IMG/VR virus record: IMGVR_UViG_3300025098_000019 | Coordinates: 46,011 to 110,010 of that record | Source of the DNA: a virus | Reading direction: 5' to 3' (one strand) | Length of the DNA: 64,000 nucleotides | Shown here: piece by piece, positions 54,001 through 62,604 of the stretch | How the letters are laid out: each line of letters opens with the position of its first letter | How positions within the stretch are numbered: position 1 is the stretch's first letter | Made by a program: the position numbers and the translations under genes | The notes under the pieces: generated by a model | What the model saw: the letters and a program-made list of their open reading frames with translations, nothing else | What the model was told of the DNA's origin: nothing | The model's database searches: none

Positions 54001-57000
54001 GGTGTAACATTTAAAGATGCACTAGACGAAAACAATATTCCAACATATACGTTTGATTTTGCATTAGCATTTGATGACCCGGCTGATACGTCAGTTGATA
54101 GAACTGAATATTTTGGTATTGGTAATACTAAACCAATTATTACAACTTCACCATATATTCAGAACTGTTCAATCATATCGTTCTTAGGTGCAAACGGTGC
54201 AAAAGTTGATGGTAGTAAAATTACTACTCCAAACATTCCAAAAATACTTGAAGAAGTTGAAACACCAGTTAGCTTCGGAGACGGCATACCAGAACAAGGT
54301 AAGTCAATGGTTTCGAACGCATTTACTACACTATCGTTTGGTGGTACAGGTTGGTTAGTAATTAACGATGCTTATGCACAGATTGTTAGTTGTTTCCAAA
54401 TCTTCATGCTTAACGGTAGTTACTGTCAGTCAGGTGGTTACTTATCAATTACTAACTCAGCTTCAAACTTTGGTTTGTATGCATTACGTGCAAGTGGTTA
54501 TTCGCAAAACGCATTCTTGTTTGATAGAGGAACAATTGTTGCAAGTGGCTTTGACGGCGGCAATACATTTACAAGTATTGGTACAGGTCGTTCACCAATT
54601 GAACAATTTGTTATTAGAATTAGAGATAAGGACGATAACACTGATATTACAGCAGATTACAAACAAGCAACTACTGAAGTATCATTTGATGCTGCAACTA
54701 GCATAGATGCTGCAACTAACATTATTACTATTGTAGATCACGGATTTACAAATAATCAAGCAGTATATTATAATAGCCTTGCTAATGATGATATTCCGGG
54801 ATTATTAGACCAAGGACAGTATTATGTAAATATTATTGATACAAATACATTTAGATTGTTTAATGATAACTCGTTAACATTTGCAACTGAAGTTTCTCCA
54901 GGCACTGGAACACATTCATTTACATTAAATGCAGAAGAATTTACTGTTCAAGGCATATTAAATGAGCATAACAACTATCAAACACTTGTTCTAACAGACG
55001 GACAAAATTTATCAATTAGTAGCTTTACTACAGGTGATGCACTATTAGGTACTACTGGTAGTTTTGAAAATACTGCATTTGTACTTGATTGGGATCACTT
55101 AACAAGAACACTTGTTGTATCTAATGAAGGTACTAACGTTGGTGCAGATGAACCAATTACAGTACGTTTTGAAGACACGTCAACAATTACACAAGTTGCA
55201 GGAGCACTTATTTCTCCAGCATACACAATTGAATCAGCTGTAGCAAGAACTGATTACTGGACAGCAACATTTACTGTTGACTCAACAGTACCTGACAACA
55301 GTATACAAAATCCAAGTCAGGCAGTAAGTAACAAGATTAGTTTCCACAGACCTTCAATTGTTAACAGTTCATCACATACTTGGGAATATTCAGGTTCAGG
55401 TGTTGACTATAACGCACTACCACAAAACGGCGGTAAGAGCCAAGGTACAGATTTTGAGCAATATTCAGAACTACCAGGACGAGTTTACGCTTCGGGTACT
55501 AACGAACTTGGTGACTTTAAAGTTGGTTCGTTTATTGTTGCTGAAAACAAGTCAGGTGAAATTGCGTTTAATGCAAGAGTTACAGTTGGCGAACTTGCTG
55601 TATTACGTTTGAGCTTATCAGATGTTAATATTGAGGAGTTCTCCACAGACGTAGGCTTGGGTGATAATGAAATTGGCGGCGCAAAAGATACTCGTGTATC
55701 AACTCAGCTTGCTATACGTAGCTTTGTTGCTAATAGACTTGGTAACGTACTAGATAAGAACGTTAGTTCTAACGCAGTACCGGGTGCTGTTGTACAGTTA
55801 AACTCAGCAGGACAGATCAACGCAGACTTGTTACCGCCAGCACGTGGTATTACAACATACAATGTTGATGAGTGGGAAGGTAGATTAAGACTTTCAGAAC
55901 GTGTTCCACCAGTTGAAGTAATTGCAGGTGATAACGCAAGTGAAACGTATGATCAAGCAATTATTGTAGTATCCAACAACATAACAGCTAACAAGGGTGA
56001 CGAAATTACCCAGGTTGGTAATGCTGGAGCATTTGGTTATAACCAAAATACAATTATTAATAATACAGTTATAACATTAGCAGACGTTACTGGTACATTT
56101 AACACTACAGGCGAGCTTGAAGTTAATGGTGTTGCGCAGTCAGGCATTATTCCAACTACTGTTAACGCAACAGAAGAAATTGTTGACAACTACTTTATGA
56201 AGAGTGACACTATTAGTCAGTACTTAGTACTTGAAGGTGGCGTCACATATGACTTTACTGGCATTACTGAAGTAATTGGTGCTAACGCAGGCGCACAAGG
56301 TGATATTACAGCAGGACCAACATATGGTAACATTGCATCACTTAACTATGCAACATTTACAGCAGGTACTGGATATACTCCAGGTACTGGAACAGCAACA
56401 TACAAAGACATTCCATTAACAGGCGGCACAGGCACAGGTGCAGTTGGTGATGTTATTGTTACTGGCGGCACAGTTGAAAGTGTTCAGCTAAAAGTAAGTG
56501 GAACAGGCTATACAGCAGGTGACACACTAAGTGCAGCATCGTCAGCTATTGGTGGTACTGGTTCAGGCTTTAGTATTAACATTGCTACAGTACAAACTAG
56601 ATTGTTTATTGATCTATCAGGCGGCTTTACTAAGTTTAGTGCTAATGAAGGTTCACCAGATTACATACAAGATGCTAATGCAACTGTTAAAACTATTGCA
56701 GATGTAACAGCAACTACAAATGTTATTGTTAACGGTGCTGATATTGGCGCAGGCGGTGATATTGATTACTTAAACAGTGAATTTGAAGTTTCAGGACACG
56801 GTCTTGTAAGTGGTGAAGCTGTTAAGTATAACAGAAACGGTAACCCAGTAATAGGTAACTTAATTGATGGCGAAACATACTTTGTTAAAGTAATAGATAT
56901 AGATACATTTGAACTTTACGCAAACTATGCATTTACATCGGGCTCACAGATACTATTAGGTGGTTCAACATCAGGTAACCATGTATTTGCACATGATGTA

Positions 57001-58773
57001 ATATCAGTTGATAACGATATTTTCAATATTCCATCACACACATTTATTACAGGTGATATTGTAAGATTAAGTGCTAGTGATGCACCAGCTGGGTTATTAG
57101 ACCAAACAACTTACTTTGTTGGTAGTGTAACAACTAATACATTTACGTTACATGAGCAAGGCGGTGATGCATTAGCAAGTACAAACGGTGTATCTCTAAA
57201 TGCAGTTGATTTAACTGACACTGGTACAGGTTCACTTACACTTACACTACAAAACGTTGCTATTGTTGGAACAGTAAACACAAGTTCAACAACACTTAAC
57301 AACTGGGGCATACTTGCTTCAAGTAGCTTCGATGCAAGTGCTATTGTTAGTGGTGTTATTGATCCTTCTAGACTTGCTCCAGAAGGAAGTGCATCAGATC
57401 AATCATTCTTAAGATTACTGAATGGTAATAGTGCTTGGGTACTTGCTGTACAAAATATTAGAGCAACAGCAGACAGTCCAATATCAGTAACTGGTGACTT
57501 CTTTACAGATCCAGATGACGGACTTAACAAGTTCTATTCAGAACTAGCATTAGATGTTTCAAGAGCTGATGATGCAGGTGGCGATACTAACTATACTAAC
57601 TTAGGTGTTGTAGGAACTAATAAACTACAGTTTACTACATCCAATGGACAAGTTAGCATTAAGAGTGGTATTGTAGATGCAGGATTCTTAGGCGGACAAG
57701 CGGGTAACTATTATACTAACCCAGCTAACTTGTCAAGCAGTGTACCAACTAATAAAGGTGGTACAGGACTAGCAAGTTTCACAGCAGGTGACTTGATTTA
57801 CTCAGGTGCAACTGATAGTTTAACTAACTTATCAATTGGTCCTAATAACTCAGTATTGTTTAGTGACGGAGCTGTTCCACAGTGGACAACATCACCAACA
57901 TTTGGTGGTGCGTTAACAATTGGCGGTATTGCTGCTGTTAACAGTACATCAGCAGCTACAAGCGCAACAACAGGTGCGCTACGTGTTGCAGGCGGTGTAG
58001 GTATTGGCGGAGACGTTTATCACACTGGTACGCTTAACACCGAAACACTAAATGTTATTAACCCAGATCCAAGTAATAATGTTGCTCTAGCTGTTAGATC
58101 TAGCTTACAATTCCAAGCAGTTGATGGCATTCAGCAAATTACTGCTAGAATGGATCAACCAGCAGGTGGTTTACGATTTGACGGTGCAGCTGGACAGTTG
58201 TTTACAATTACAGATACACTAGTTGGTACTGTGTTCTCAGTAAACAATGATACTAAAACATTATTAGAAGGTAATGACGTTAACGAACTTATTGCAGTTC
58301 CTTCAAGTAACAGTTATTTACTAGTTGGTCAAACATCAAACGATGGTGTTAGCAGACTACAAGTTACAGGACAGTCGGTATTTAATGGTAATGTAAATAT
58401 TACTGGCACAATGACTGCTGCTTCTAAGAGCTTCCTTATTACACATCCAGCTAAGCCAGGATATAAATTACAATACGGTTCACTTGAATCACCATATCAT
58501 GGTGTAAGATTAACTGGCGAAGGAGTTGTAAAGAATGGTACAGCAACTATTGAGCTACCTGACTATATCCATGCACTATGCCGCGAAGAAGGAGTTAATG
58601 TACAATTAACTAATATCAAACACGGACAGGTATTATGGGTAGAATCAGTTGATATTGCTAATAACCAAGTTGAAGTTAAAACTGAAAATACTGATGGTAA
58701 CTTTAAGTTTTACTGGAGCTTCACAGCAGTCAGAAAAGATGTTCCGCCACTAGCAACGGAGTATAAGTACTAA
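48082..58773 (+). CDS. Giant virion protein (3563 residues) with C-x-R-D repeat domains and beta-helix
   Basis: The N-terminal 150 residues are fibre-base like (GRVPTDSQIETGQIAINTADG is common in phage fibres). Residues about 180-1920 hold some 11 helical repeats with core C-[RKE]-R-D-x-G-x-[IL]-[IV]-DA-x-x-YD-[IL]-x-x-G-x-N, at nucleotides near 49771, 50191, 51721, 52183, 52487, 52943 and 53541, plus variants without the Cys near 48800, 49280, 50812 and 51247. A Thr/Gly/Pro linker lies near residue 790-840. Residues about 1930-2300 form a pectate-lyase-like beta-helix (NPIIVPDFVTIVGD). The C-terminus (FLITHPAKPGYKLQYGSLESP) matches the HP-x-KPGY end domain of marine phage fibres. Likely a receptor-binding fibre or whisker; the repeat domain is unassigned. 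Confidence 0.75.
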   Translation: MASKLKHIRSSVPGRVPTDSQIETGQIAINTADGKIFTKKENGEIVALQAVDPDFASSSIFQGDTLLKVLDAQDSTKASITASVDGVSKVVIEADGTEFNGPITVNAAETLFFNDADDNKYVGIQAPDDVNFSYIIKLPPEDSIDPAVLTTDGQGNTFWGRPDAFGGNRVYVSDKYGNDENDGTSQPVKSITRATQIAADLSYRPKVDPGREFFNAKKLLRDNKPYIKEEAIAFIEANFVNFFPEFDQTDFGNDVVKLVDAVTEDIVFATNYKSTVLALELAEKQKAFATDGQKAKYIDFVEYVLTRLELIAPLDAATLPAIRTLWASIVEIIWTDLDDAQAMSEIYFTPNPTAITTLTNGVDLLRRNKEFIAEEQIAWIEAEILAGNSPFNNGLTYSQEVWKDFYNDLIDAIAYDLQYSGNTATIAQTDWLASGDDNITGVEAQYREAITHLVTYIDDVIESNTISVPAQSTVAQVTDAANGSSVESAAAISLLTQLNERTYQDPGNYPVIITNPAYVAAFNFDPGNTDRGTIQDETAAVRQNSIIYLDQKYPGAYKEAKCRRDTGLIVDAAYWDILLGTNYNQVTAGLSYTRGTSAYLGNYQNIQTVESLKHAKTLATVLTGSDAVAQFRNDEAWDEVVYIIENGVTEDGSTRPMQYPSPVGVSEFKVEAKDVLQDKRILIQNRAISWLTLNYPALVYDAAKCRRDVGYVIDALCYDTTYGGNSATHYNASMYYENAVNQLPPEQRVITSALYAELKNWVEGAISGTDFTEAIDEEGNPVIVDPTGTTAPTGTPTEDDTGGTGTGTGGGTPTAAPPTGGPTGTEPTGEPPEELDPLLIVEIQNIQALIDVIIGVIDQGLTQLPNKINPDIAWVSGSVTTAATNLLNGVSGIQQSVIEYIENNFTGYVYDPADFTAKLGAFIDAAELDVGLSTNYNSVTAGRAYNIVEAPNVFIDQLREFLLTITDLKARALLVSNVADFPNATTSVTNSFDEIINIITNGNSSANALTFTSPTGATDTEYAKDHLQLNREFLQDEIIAWIDVNYGSLRYVPRITKERVGFVVDALSYDILYGGNSATRFAAAAYFFGSTGLGGAEANATAAAYNRLQTVVAQVVRGITVSKSTGNTQVQDTSSQNADEATAILVQNLVQIVEDTITNGDLSALPATITPSTAWNVSDLIDAATGLNNSQSAMITESIFYLNTITFDYNRDTCKRDIGLIVDAVAYDIVLGGNQKSVEGGLSYLAIAKVMKQQLFQTLKSIQFTRDLCVDGILTNTAYTPTYTNVAPFQKLYTNLETQSAVATVRERFDELLLVLTRPAKTAPELVGVSTKLNTYNALQNAKSVIQTATTRFIKGTFSGFIYNVATCERDIGLIIDAVCYDLITGSYFASAVAGRSYARGTASVVNASQKEETVAAFGYAKGLSLEYADSIEQAEIALLWDIVIDLISTGVTDKGNIWNNFTYNSVKCARDTEYLVDAVRLDAIFNSNYRSVASAKRYLSGTASVVTTSQKPQTAAAFGEAKVLTAAILSDATLISRSNALWDEIIDIVQNGEDAVDAYVRPIPTGGSGNASDSGYANAAAQLIANKTFMQKEVSAWIAGQIGASQPPFTSDFVYDTEKCERDIGLLVDALVYDITYGGNLQTYDAANAYYKDGVAQYGTDEKEETIAAYNRLKTIAEQVIIETAVVVSAGNQETQDTSGTAGSAAAGNQAEALVQQLMDTLTNDGTLPVRSEPDISWTSGTFQTQYASLGTAGQESISADVITWIDNNIANAFPTNNYTPADAATSVSTFQTNKATYISSVTSWISTNYPDLTYDSATCERDTGFLIDAISHDLMYNGNVQSYIAADAYYSFGVLQLGSVAEKEATVAAYTYLRNLMIADSTGVDTGTRITALFTDVFVIINEGDIPDIVEARFDIIPITVAVSAGDFYVNNPIIVPDFVTIVGDSIRSVVIRPLNAGKDMFRTRNGTYIFGVTFKDALDENNIPTYTFDFALAFDDPADTSVDRTEYFGIGNTKPIITTSPYIQNCSIISFLGANGAKVDGSKITTPNIPKILEEVETPVSFGDGIPEQGKSMVSNAFTTLSFGGTGWLVINDAYAQIVSCFQIFMLNGSYCQSGGYLSITNSASNFGLYALRASGYSQNAFLFDRGTIVASGFDGGNTFTSIGTGRSPIEQFVIRIRDKDDNTDITADYKQATTEVSFDAATSIDAATNIITIVDHGFTNNQAVYYNSLANDDIPGLLDQGQYYVNIIDTNTFRLFNDNSLTFATEVSPGTGTHSFTLNAEEFTVQGILNEHNNYQTLVLTDGQNLSISSFTTGDALLGTTGSFENTAFVLDWDHLTRTLVVSNEGTNVGADEPITVRFEDTSTITQVAGALISPAYTIESAVARTDYWTATFTVDSTVPDNSIQNPSQAVSNKISFHRPSIVNSSSHTWEYSGSGVDYNALPQNGGKSQGTDFEQYSELPGRVYASGTNELGDFKVGSFIVAENKSGEIAFNARVTVGELAVLRLSLSDVNIEEFSTDVGLGDNEIGGAKDTRVSTQLAIRSFVANRLGNVLDKNVSSNAVPGAVVQLNSAGQINADLLPPARGITTYNVDEWEGRLRLSERVPPVEVIAGDNASETYDQAIIVVSNNITANKGDEITQVGNAGAFGYNQNTIINNTVITLADVTGTFNTTGELEVNGVAQSGIIPTTVNATEEIVDNYFMKSDTISQYLVLEGGVTYDFTGITEVIGANAGAQGDITAGPTYGNIASLNYATFTAGTGYTPGTGTATYKDIPLTGGTGTGAVGDVIVTGGTVESVQLKVSGTGYTAGDTLSAASSAIGGTGSGFSINIATVQTRLFIDLSGGFTKFSANEGSPDYIQDANATVKTIADVTATTNVIVNGADIGAGGDIDYLNSEFEVSGHGLVSGEAVKYNRNGNPVIGNLIDGETYFVKVIDIDTFELYANYAFTSGSQILLGGSTSGNHVFAHDVISVDNDIFNIPSHTFITGDIVRLSASDAPAGLLDQTTYFVGSVTTNTFTLHEQGGDALASTNGVSLNAVDLTDTGTGSLTLTLQNVAIVGTVNTSSTTLNNWGILASSSFDASAIVSGVIDPSRLAPEGSASDQSFLRLLNGNSAWVLAVQNIRATADSPISVTGDFFTDPDDGLNKFYSELALDVSRADDAGGDTNYTNLGVVGTNKLQFTTSNGQVSIKSGIVDAGFLGGQAGNYYTNPANLSSSVPTNKGGTGLASFTAGDLIYSGATDSLTNLSIGPNNSVLFSDGAVPQWTTSPTFGGALTIGGIAAVNSTSAATSATTGALRVAGGVGIGGDVYHTGTLNTETLNVINPDPSNNVALAVRSSLQFQAVDGIQQITARMDQPAGGLRFDGAAGQLFTITDTLVGTVFSVNNDTKTLLEGNDVNELIAVPSSNSYLLVGQTSNDGVSRLQVTGQSVFNGNVNITGTMTAASKSFLITHPAKPGYKLQYGSLESPYHGVRLTGEGVVKNGTATIELPDYIHALCREEGVNVQLTNIKHGQVLWVESVDIANNQVEVKTENTDGNFKFYWSFTAVRKDVPPLATEYKY

Positions 58774-58812
58774 TGATAAAGCAATATAAATTGTTAAAAG
58801 GAGACATTTAAA

Positions 58813-61632
58813 ATGGGCGTACATTACGGACCAAGACCCACAGGCAATTTGCCACCGATAACAGTGCCGCCGACGGCAGATCCAGCTTCAGGTAATACAA
58901 AACCAGTAAACCCGTCTAGTTGGACAAGAGAAAGCGACTGGCTAGCAATGCCAAACGTAGTTGAAACTGACCAAGTATTTTATGGGTTAGTTGCAATTCA
59001 CGATGTGCCGCACAACTTTTTGACATTTAGAGCGCAAGGTGCTTATACAATTGACTGGGGTGACGGAACACCTACTGAAAATTATACAAGTAATTCAACA
59101 GCACGACATGATTATGATTGGGACAATGTTTCATCTGCTACATTAACTAGTAGAGGATATAGACAGTGTATGGTCACTGTAACACCGCAAGGTGGAAACA
59201 ACCTTACAGCTATTAACCTAAATGATAAACATAACCAAGCAGGTTTAACAAACTATACATCAACCGGTTGGTTAGATATTAAATTTGCTATGAACAATGT
59301 AGGTACGTTTTACTTGTATAACTCAGCATGGCGTCATTCTGTATTAGAAAGACTTCACTGGGTTGCATCGTCATCTAGTCAAACAAGTGGTAACCAATTA
59401 TTTAGACACTGTTGGGCTATGCGCTCAATACCAAACTTACCATTTGCTTCATTAACAGATTGCTTTTTTATGTTTGGACATTGTGATAATTTAGGTGACG
59501 ACGGATATCCAACATTACCTAGTACAGCAACATCAAACAATTTCCACTATATGTTCTATTTGAACAGACAGTTGCAAACTGCTCCTGTATTAGATACTGG
59601 TAATGCTACAAATATGAGTTATATGTTTCGACTTTGTTGTCGAGTAAAGTATATACCTTCGCTTAATTTCCAAAATAATTTATATTCACAATACCAATTC
59701 CAAAACTGTTTTAACTTAGAATTATTTAGTGATACGTCATGGGACTTTGACAAAGTTACACGTTGCGAATATATGTTCTCAGGGTGTTATGCTATGAGAT
59801 ACTTACCAGCAATGGATACTAGTTCTGTAACACGTATGGACGGTATGTTCTTGTCACTAAGGTCGTTGACAGAAATGCCAGAAGTTGATCTAAGTGCATG
59901 TACTAATGCTTATCGATTAATGGAATCATGTACTAAAGTTAAGTATACACGATTTGTTGGTTCAAACTCGAATATTACACGAATGGATAGAATGTTCCTT
60001 GCATGTTATAGACTGGAATATTTACCATCTCTTGATACTTCGAGGATTGAAAGAGCTGATAACATGTTTAACGGTTGTATTAACCTTAAACGTTTAACTC
60101 AAGATACGTTTGATCTAAGTGCATGTACACGTATTAATGGTATGTTTGCAGGTATGAATCAGTTGAGAGTTGCGCCTGTATTACTTAATTCTAGTTTAGT
60201 TGTTGACCTTGATAACTTGTTTACAAGTTGTTATTACTTAACAGAAATTGGTTATATTGATACACAAAGTGTTACTGACTTTTATCGTATGTTTATTAAC
60301 TGTTACTCACTAACAGGCCTTGATTGGGAATTAGACTGTAGAAGTGCTACGCGACTACGTGGTATTTTCCACAGTTGTATTTCATTGCGTAAATCACCAG
60401 CATTACGTAACATTAACTTAGTTAATGAAGCTACAGAATTCCGTGATTTATACTATAATTGTAATTCGCTGCAAGAATTTACAAACATAGAATTAGATAC
60501 GTCGAATGCTACTACTTTTTATTATATGTTCTATAACTGTTTGAGTTTAGCAACAATTCCGTTTAACATTGATACAAGTAAGTGTATTGACATGCGTGGA
60601 ATGTTTAGATACTGTCGTGTGTTAGAATCGTTTAATCAAACTAATGATTCATTTGATACTACATGGCTTCGTAACTATGATGCAATGTTTTGGGATTGTC
60701 ATAATTTACAAGAAGTTCCGGATATTGAAATAAACAATATTAATACTGATATTGATGGAAATGCAGTTACTCAAAACTTAAACCTAGACTATATTTTCTA
60801 TGGTTGTTACAATCTTCGAGAAATTCCAACTAACTTCTTTAACAAAACTTATTTAGATGCAGGTGGCACTCCAAAGAGCTTTGACGGTTATAGATTGTTT
60901 AGTAACTGTTTTACAATTAATACATTACCCAATATGAGCTTTGGACAAATTAATAGATTTTATCAATTCTTAATTAGTTGTCGTAATATTGAATATCTAC
61001 CAACAATGGATACTTCAAATGGCGGCGACATGAGATACGCTTTTGCATACATGTATGCTCTTAGAGAAATGCCAGCTGGTGTTGATTTATCAAGTTGTAC
61101 TACTGCATATGCATTTGCTATTAACCCAAGAGCAATGACGTATCTTCCGGACTTAAATGGACCTGGTGCAAGTTGTACTGACTTCCGTTACATGTTCTAT
61201 GGCAGTGAGACTCTTACGAATGTAGATGCTACATTTGATACTAGCAGCGCAACAAATGTTGCACGTATGTGGGGTTATTGTAGAGCACTTAAAAAATTAC
61301 CAGGAACTTATGATTTTAATAATGTTACTACTGAGTCAACTAGTGCAGCAGCAGGTGTAAATCAATTTATTATAGACTGTAGTTCTCTACAAGAAATTAA
61401 TGTTATTAATTTACGTAGACAGATGGATTTCAAAAATGCAAGTTTTGATAGAGATCAAATTGTAAATATGTTTAATAACTTAGTTGACAATAGTAGCCCT
61501 GAGTTAAAGCCAGACGGTACAACACGGGCTACAGCATATACATTGTTTATAGGTGGTAACTTCGGATTGCAAACATTAACTCAAACTGATAGAGATATAG
61601 CTCTTAATAAAAATTGGATTCTAAACGGATAA
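58813..61632 (+). CDS. BspA-type leucine-rich-repeat surface protein with PKD-like front
   Basis: 939 residues. The N-terminus is Pro-rich, then a PKD-like strand segment with YTIDWGDGTPTENY (about 90-103). From about 190 to 880 there are some 25 repeats of the BspA/DUF285 kind: MF-x-x-C-x-x-L-x-x-[LI]-P-x-[LM]-D-[TS]-S-x-x-T-x-M-x-x-MF. These LRR-like repeats are known from surface adhesins of bacteria, protists and some large phages. Many cysteines are present, one in nearly every repeat. The ending (ATAYTLFIGGNFGLQTLTQTDRD) is typical of the family. A strong AAGGAGA site precedes the start. Probably an adhesin at a fibre tip, since it follows the giant fibre genes; receptor unknown. Confidence 0.75.
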   Translation: MGVHYGPRPTGNLPPITVPPTADPASGNTKPVNPSSWTRESDWLAMPNVVETDQVFYGLVAIHDVPHNFLTFRAQGAYTIDWGDGTPTENYTSNSTARHDYDWDNVSSATLTSRGYRQCMVTVTPQGGNNLTAINLNDKHNQAGLTNYTSTGWLDIKFAMNNVGTFYLYNSAWRHSVLERLHWVASSSSQTSGNQLFRHCWAMRSIPNLPFASLTDCFFMFGHCDNLGDDGYPTLPSTATSNNFHYMFYLNRQLQTAPVLDTGNATNMSYMFRLCCRVKYIPSLNFQNNLYSQYQFQNCFNLELFSDTSWDFDKVTRCEYMFSGCYAMRYLPAMDTSSVTRMDGMFLSLRSLTEMPEVDLSACTNAYRLMESCTKVKYTRFVGSNSNITRMDRMFLACYRLEYLPSLDTSRIERADNMFNGCINLKRLTQDTFDLSACTRINGMFAGMNQLRVAPVLLNSSLVVDLDNLFTSCYYLTEIGYIDTQSVTDFYRMFINCYSLTGLDWELDCRSATRLRGIFHSCISLRKSPALRNINLVNEATEFRDLYYNCNSLQEFTNIELDTSNATTFYYMFYNCLSLATIPFNIDTSKCIDMRGMFRYCRVLESFNQTNDSFDTTWLRNYDAMFWDCHNLQEVPDIEINNINTDIDGNAVTQNLNLDYIFYGCYNLREIPTNFFNKTYLDAGGTPKSFDGYRLFSNCFTINTLPNMSFGQINRFYQFLISCRNIEYLPTMDTSNGGDMRYAFAYMYALREMPAGVDLSSCTTAYAFAINPRAMTYLPDLNGPGASCTDFRYMFYGSETLTNVDATFDTSSATNVARMWGYCRALKKLPGTYDFNNVTTESTSAAAGVNQFIIDCSSLQEINVINLRRQMDFKNASFDRDQIVNMFNNLVDNSSPELKPDGTTRATAYTLFIGGNFGLQTLTQTDRDIALNKNWILNG

Positions 61633-61641
61633 GGTAACATA

Positions 61642-62136
61642 ATGACAGAAATTACAGAAATAACGCAAGACAACACACAGTCGGGATTTTATTGCATGAT
61701 TGACGGAGCCTTAGGGTTTGCTCCAAATTTTGTTCAATGGCCCGATGGCACAACTATTCAGCGTTCAGAGAAAGACACTTATAGCTATCCTGTTAATGGA
61801 TATAGTTGGTTTGACTCACGAGCAGCAGCAAAAAGATTTTTTAATTATATTGAAGAGCCGCAAGGTGATGCTACATTAAGAGATACAGAAGACATGCAGT
61901 TTGGAACGTCTTCAAATTCATTTATTGTTGGACCTATTCCGCCCGACAACGATCCGGACGATGACGATCAAGGCATACTAGAAAAACCAGATCCTTATGT
62001 TGAAGACGGACCTTTGCCAAATCCTATTGGAATAGTATATGACATTGATATGCCTCCTGCACATGCAGAAGATGCTCACTTAGCTGATCCGTATGAATTT
62101 GATCCTACATTGGAAATGGATGTTCCGCATCAATAA
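61642..62136 (+). CDS. Acidic protein of the fibre cluster, unknown
   Basis: 164 residues. The first half looks folded (SGFYCMIDGALGFAPNFVQW, then GYSWFDSRAAAKRFFNYIEE); the second half is acidic, Pro/Asp-rich and likely unstructured (PPDNDPDDDDQGILEKPDP). It follows the LRR protein by nine bases in the same transcription unit and ends at the bidirectional terminator. A fibre chaperone or connector is possible; no family is recognised. Confidence 0.55.
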   Translation: MTEITEITQDNTQSGFYCMIDGALGFAPNFVQWPDGTTIQRSEKDTYSYPVNGYSWFDSRAAAKRFFNYIEEPQGDATLRDTEDMQFGTSSNSFIVGPIPPDNDPDDDDQGILEKPDPYVEDGPLPNPIGIVYDIDMPPAHAEDAHLADPYEFDPTLEMDVPHQ

Positions 62137-62142
62137 TAAAAC

Positions 62143-62166
62143 AAAAGGACCGTAATGGTCCTTTTT
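62143..62166. terminator. Bidirectional terminator between convergent genes
   Basis: AAAAGGACC-GTAAT-GGTCCTTTTT: nine pairs, A run on one side and T run on the other. It would stop both the fibre transcript and the minus-strand Nudix/gene 15 transcript; the Nudix stop codon abuts it. Confidence 0.9.
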
Positions 62167-62596
62167 ATATTAAATCCATCACATCAAATATTGTTTCTAA
62201 TTTATTAACTATAATTTTTGTAGAAAAACTTCTGCGTAACCCTTGATGTAAAGGTTTAGGCGCATCTCTAATTTCACTCCATGCCCAGCCTTTATGCTCA
62301 TTGCTTAGAATAGGCAAGAACTCTTCATCTACTACACATAGATATGTATGAAAGTTAAATTTTTCATCGCTAGAAATAAATGTTTCTAATGGAATTGATT
62401 TGAGTATGTGAGGTAGGAACCCTATTTCTTCTTCAACTTCTCGTTGTAGACCTTGCCATGCACTTTCGTCTTTTAAATTAGTGCCGCCAACAAGTCCCCA
62501 AGTACCGCGATTTTTACCTTCGGCCTTTTGTAATAAAAATATTCTTTTGGTTTGCTTTGAATAAAAAAGCGCACCACTGCAAACTATCTCGGTCAT
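62165..62596 (-). CDS. Nudix hydrolase
   Basis: 143 residues. The Nudix box is complete: G-x5-E-x7-REUxEExGU from G38 to F60 (GTNLKDE ... REVEEEIGF). Upstream GTWGLVGG is the usual preceding strand. These enzymes hydrolyse nucleoside diphosphates linked to another group, for example damaged dNTPs, NAD-type caps or ADP-ribose; substrate cannot be told here. It follows the tail completion gene by eight bases on the same strand, an unusual partner, so it may be expressed with late genes. The stop overlaps the bidirectional terminator. Confidence 0.88.
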   Translation of the reverse strand: MTEIVCSGALFYSKQTKRIFLLQKAEGKNRGTWGLVGGTNLKDESAWQGLQREVEEEIGFLPHILKSIPLETFISSDEKFNFHTYLCVVDEEFLPILSNEHKGWAWSEIRDAPKPLHQGLRRSFSTKIIVNKLETIFDVMDLI

Positions 62597-62604
62597 ACTA
62601 ATAG

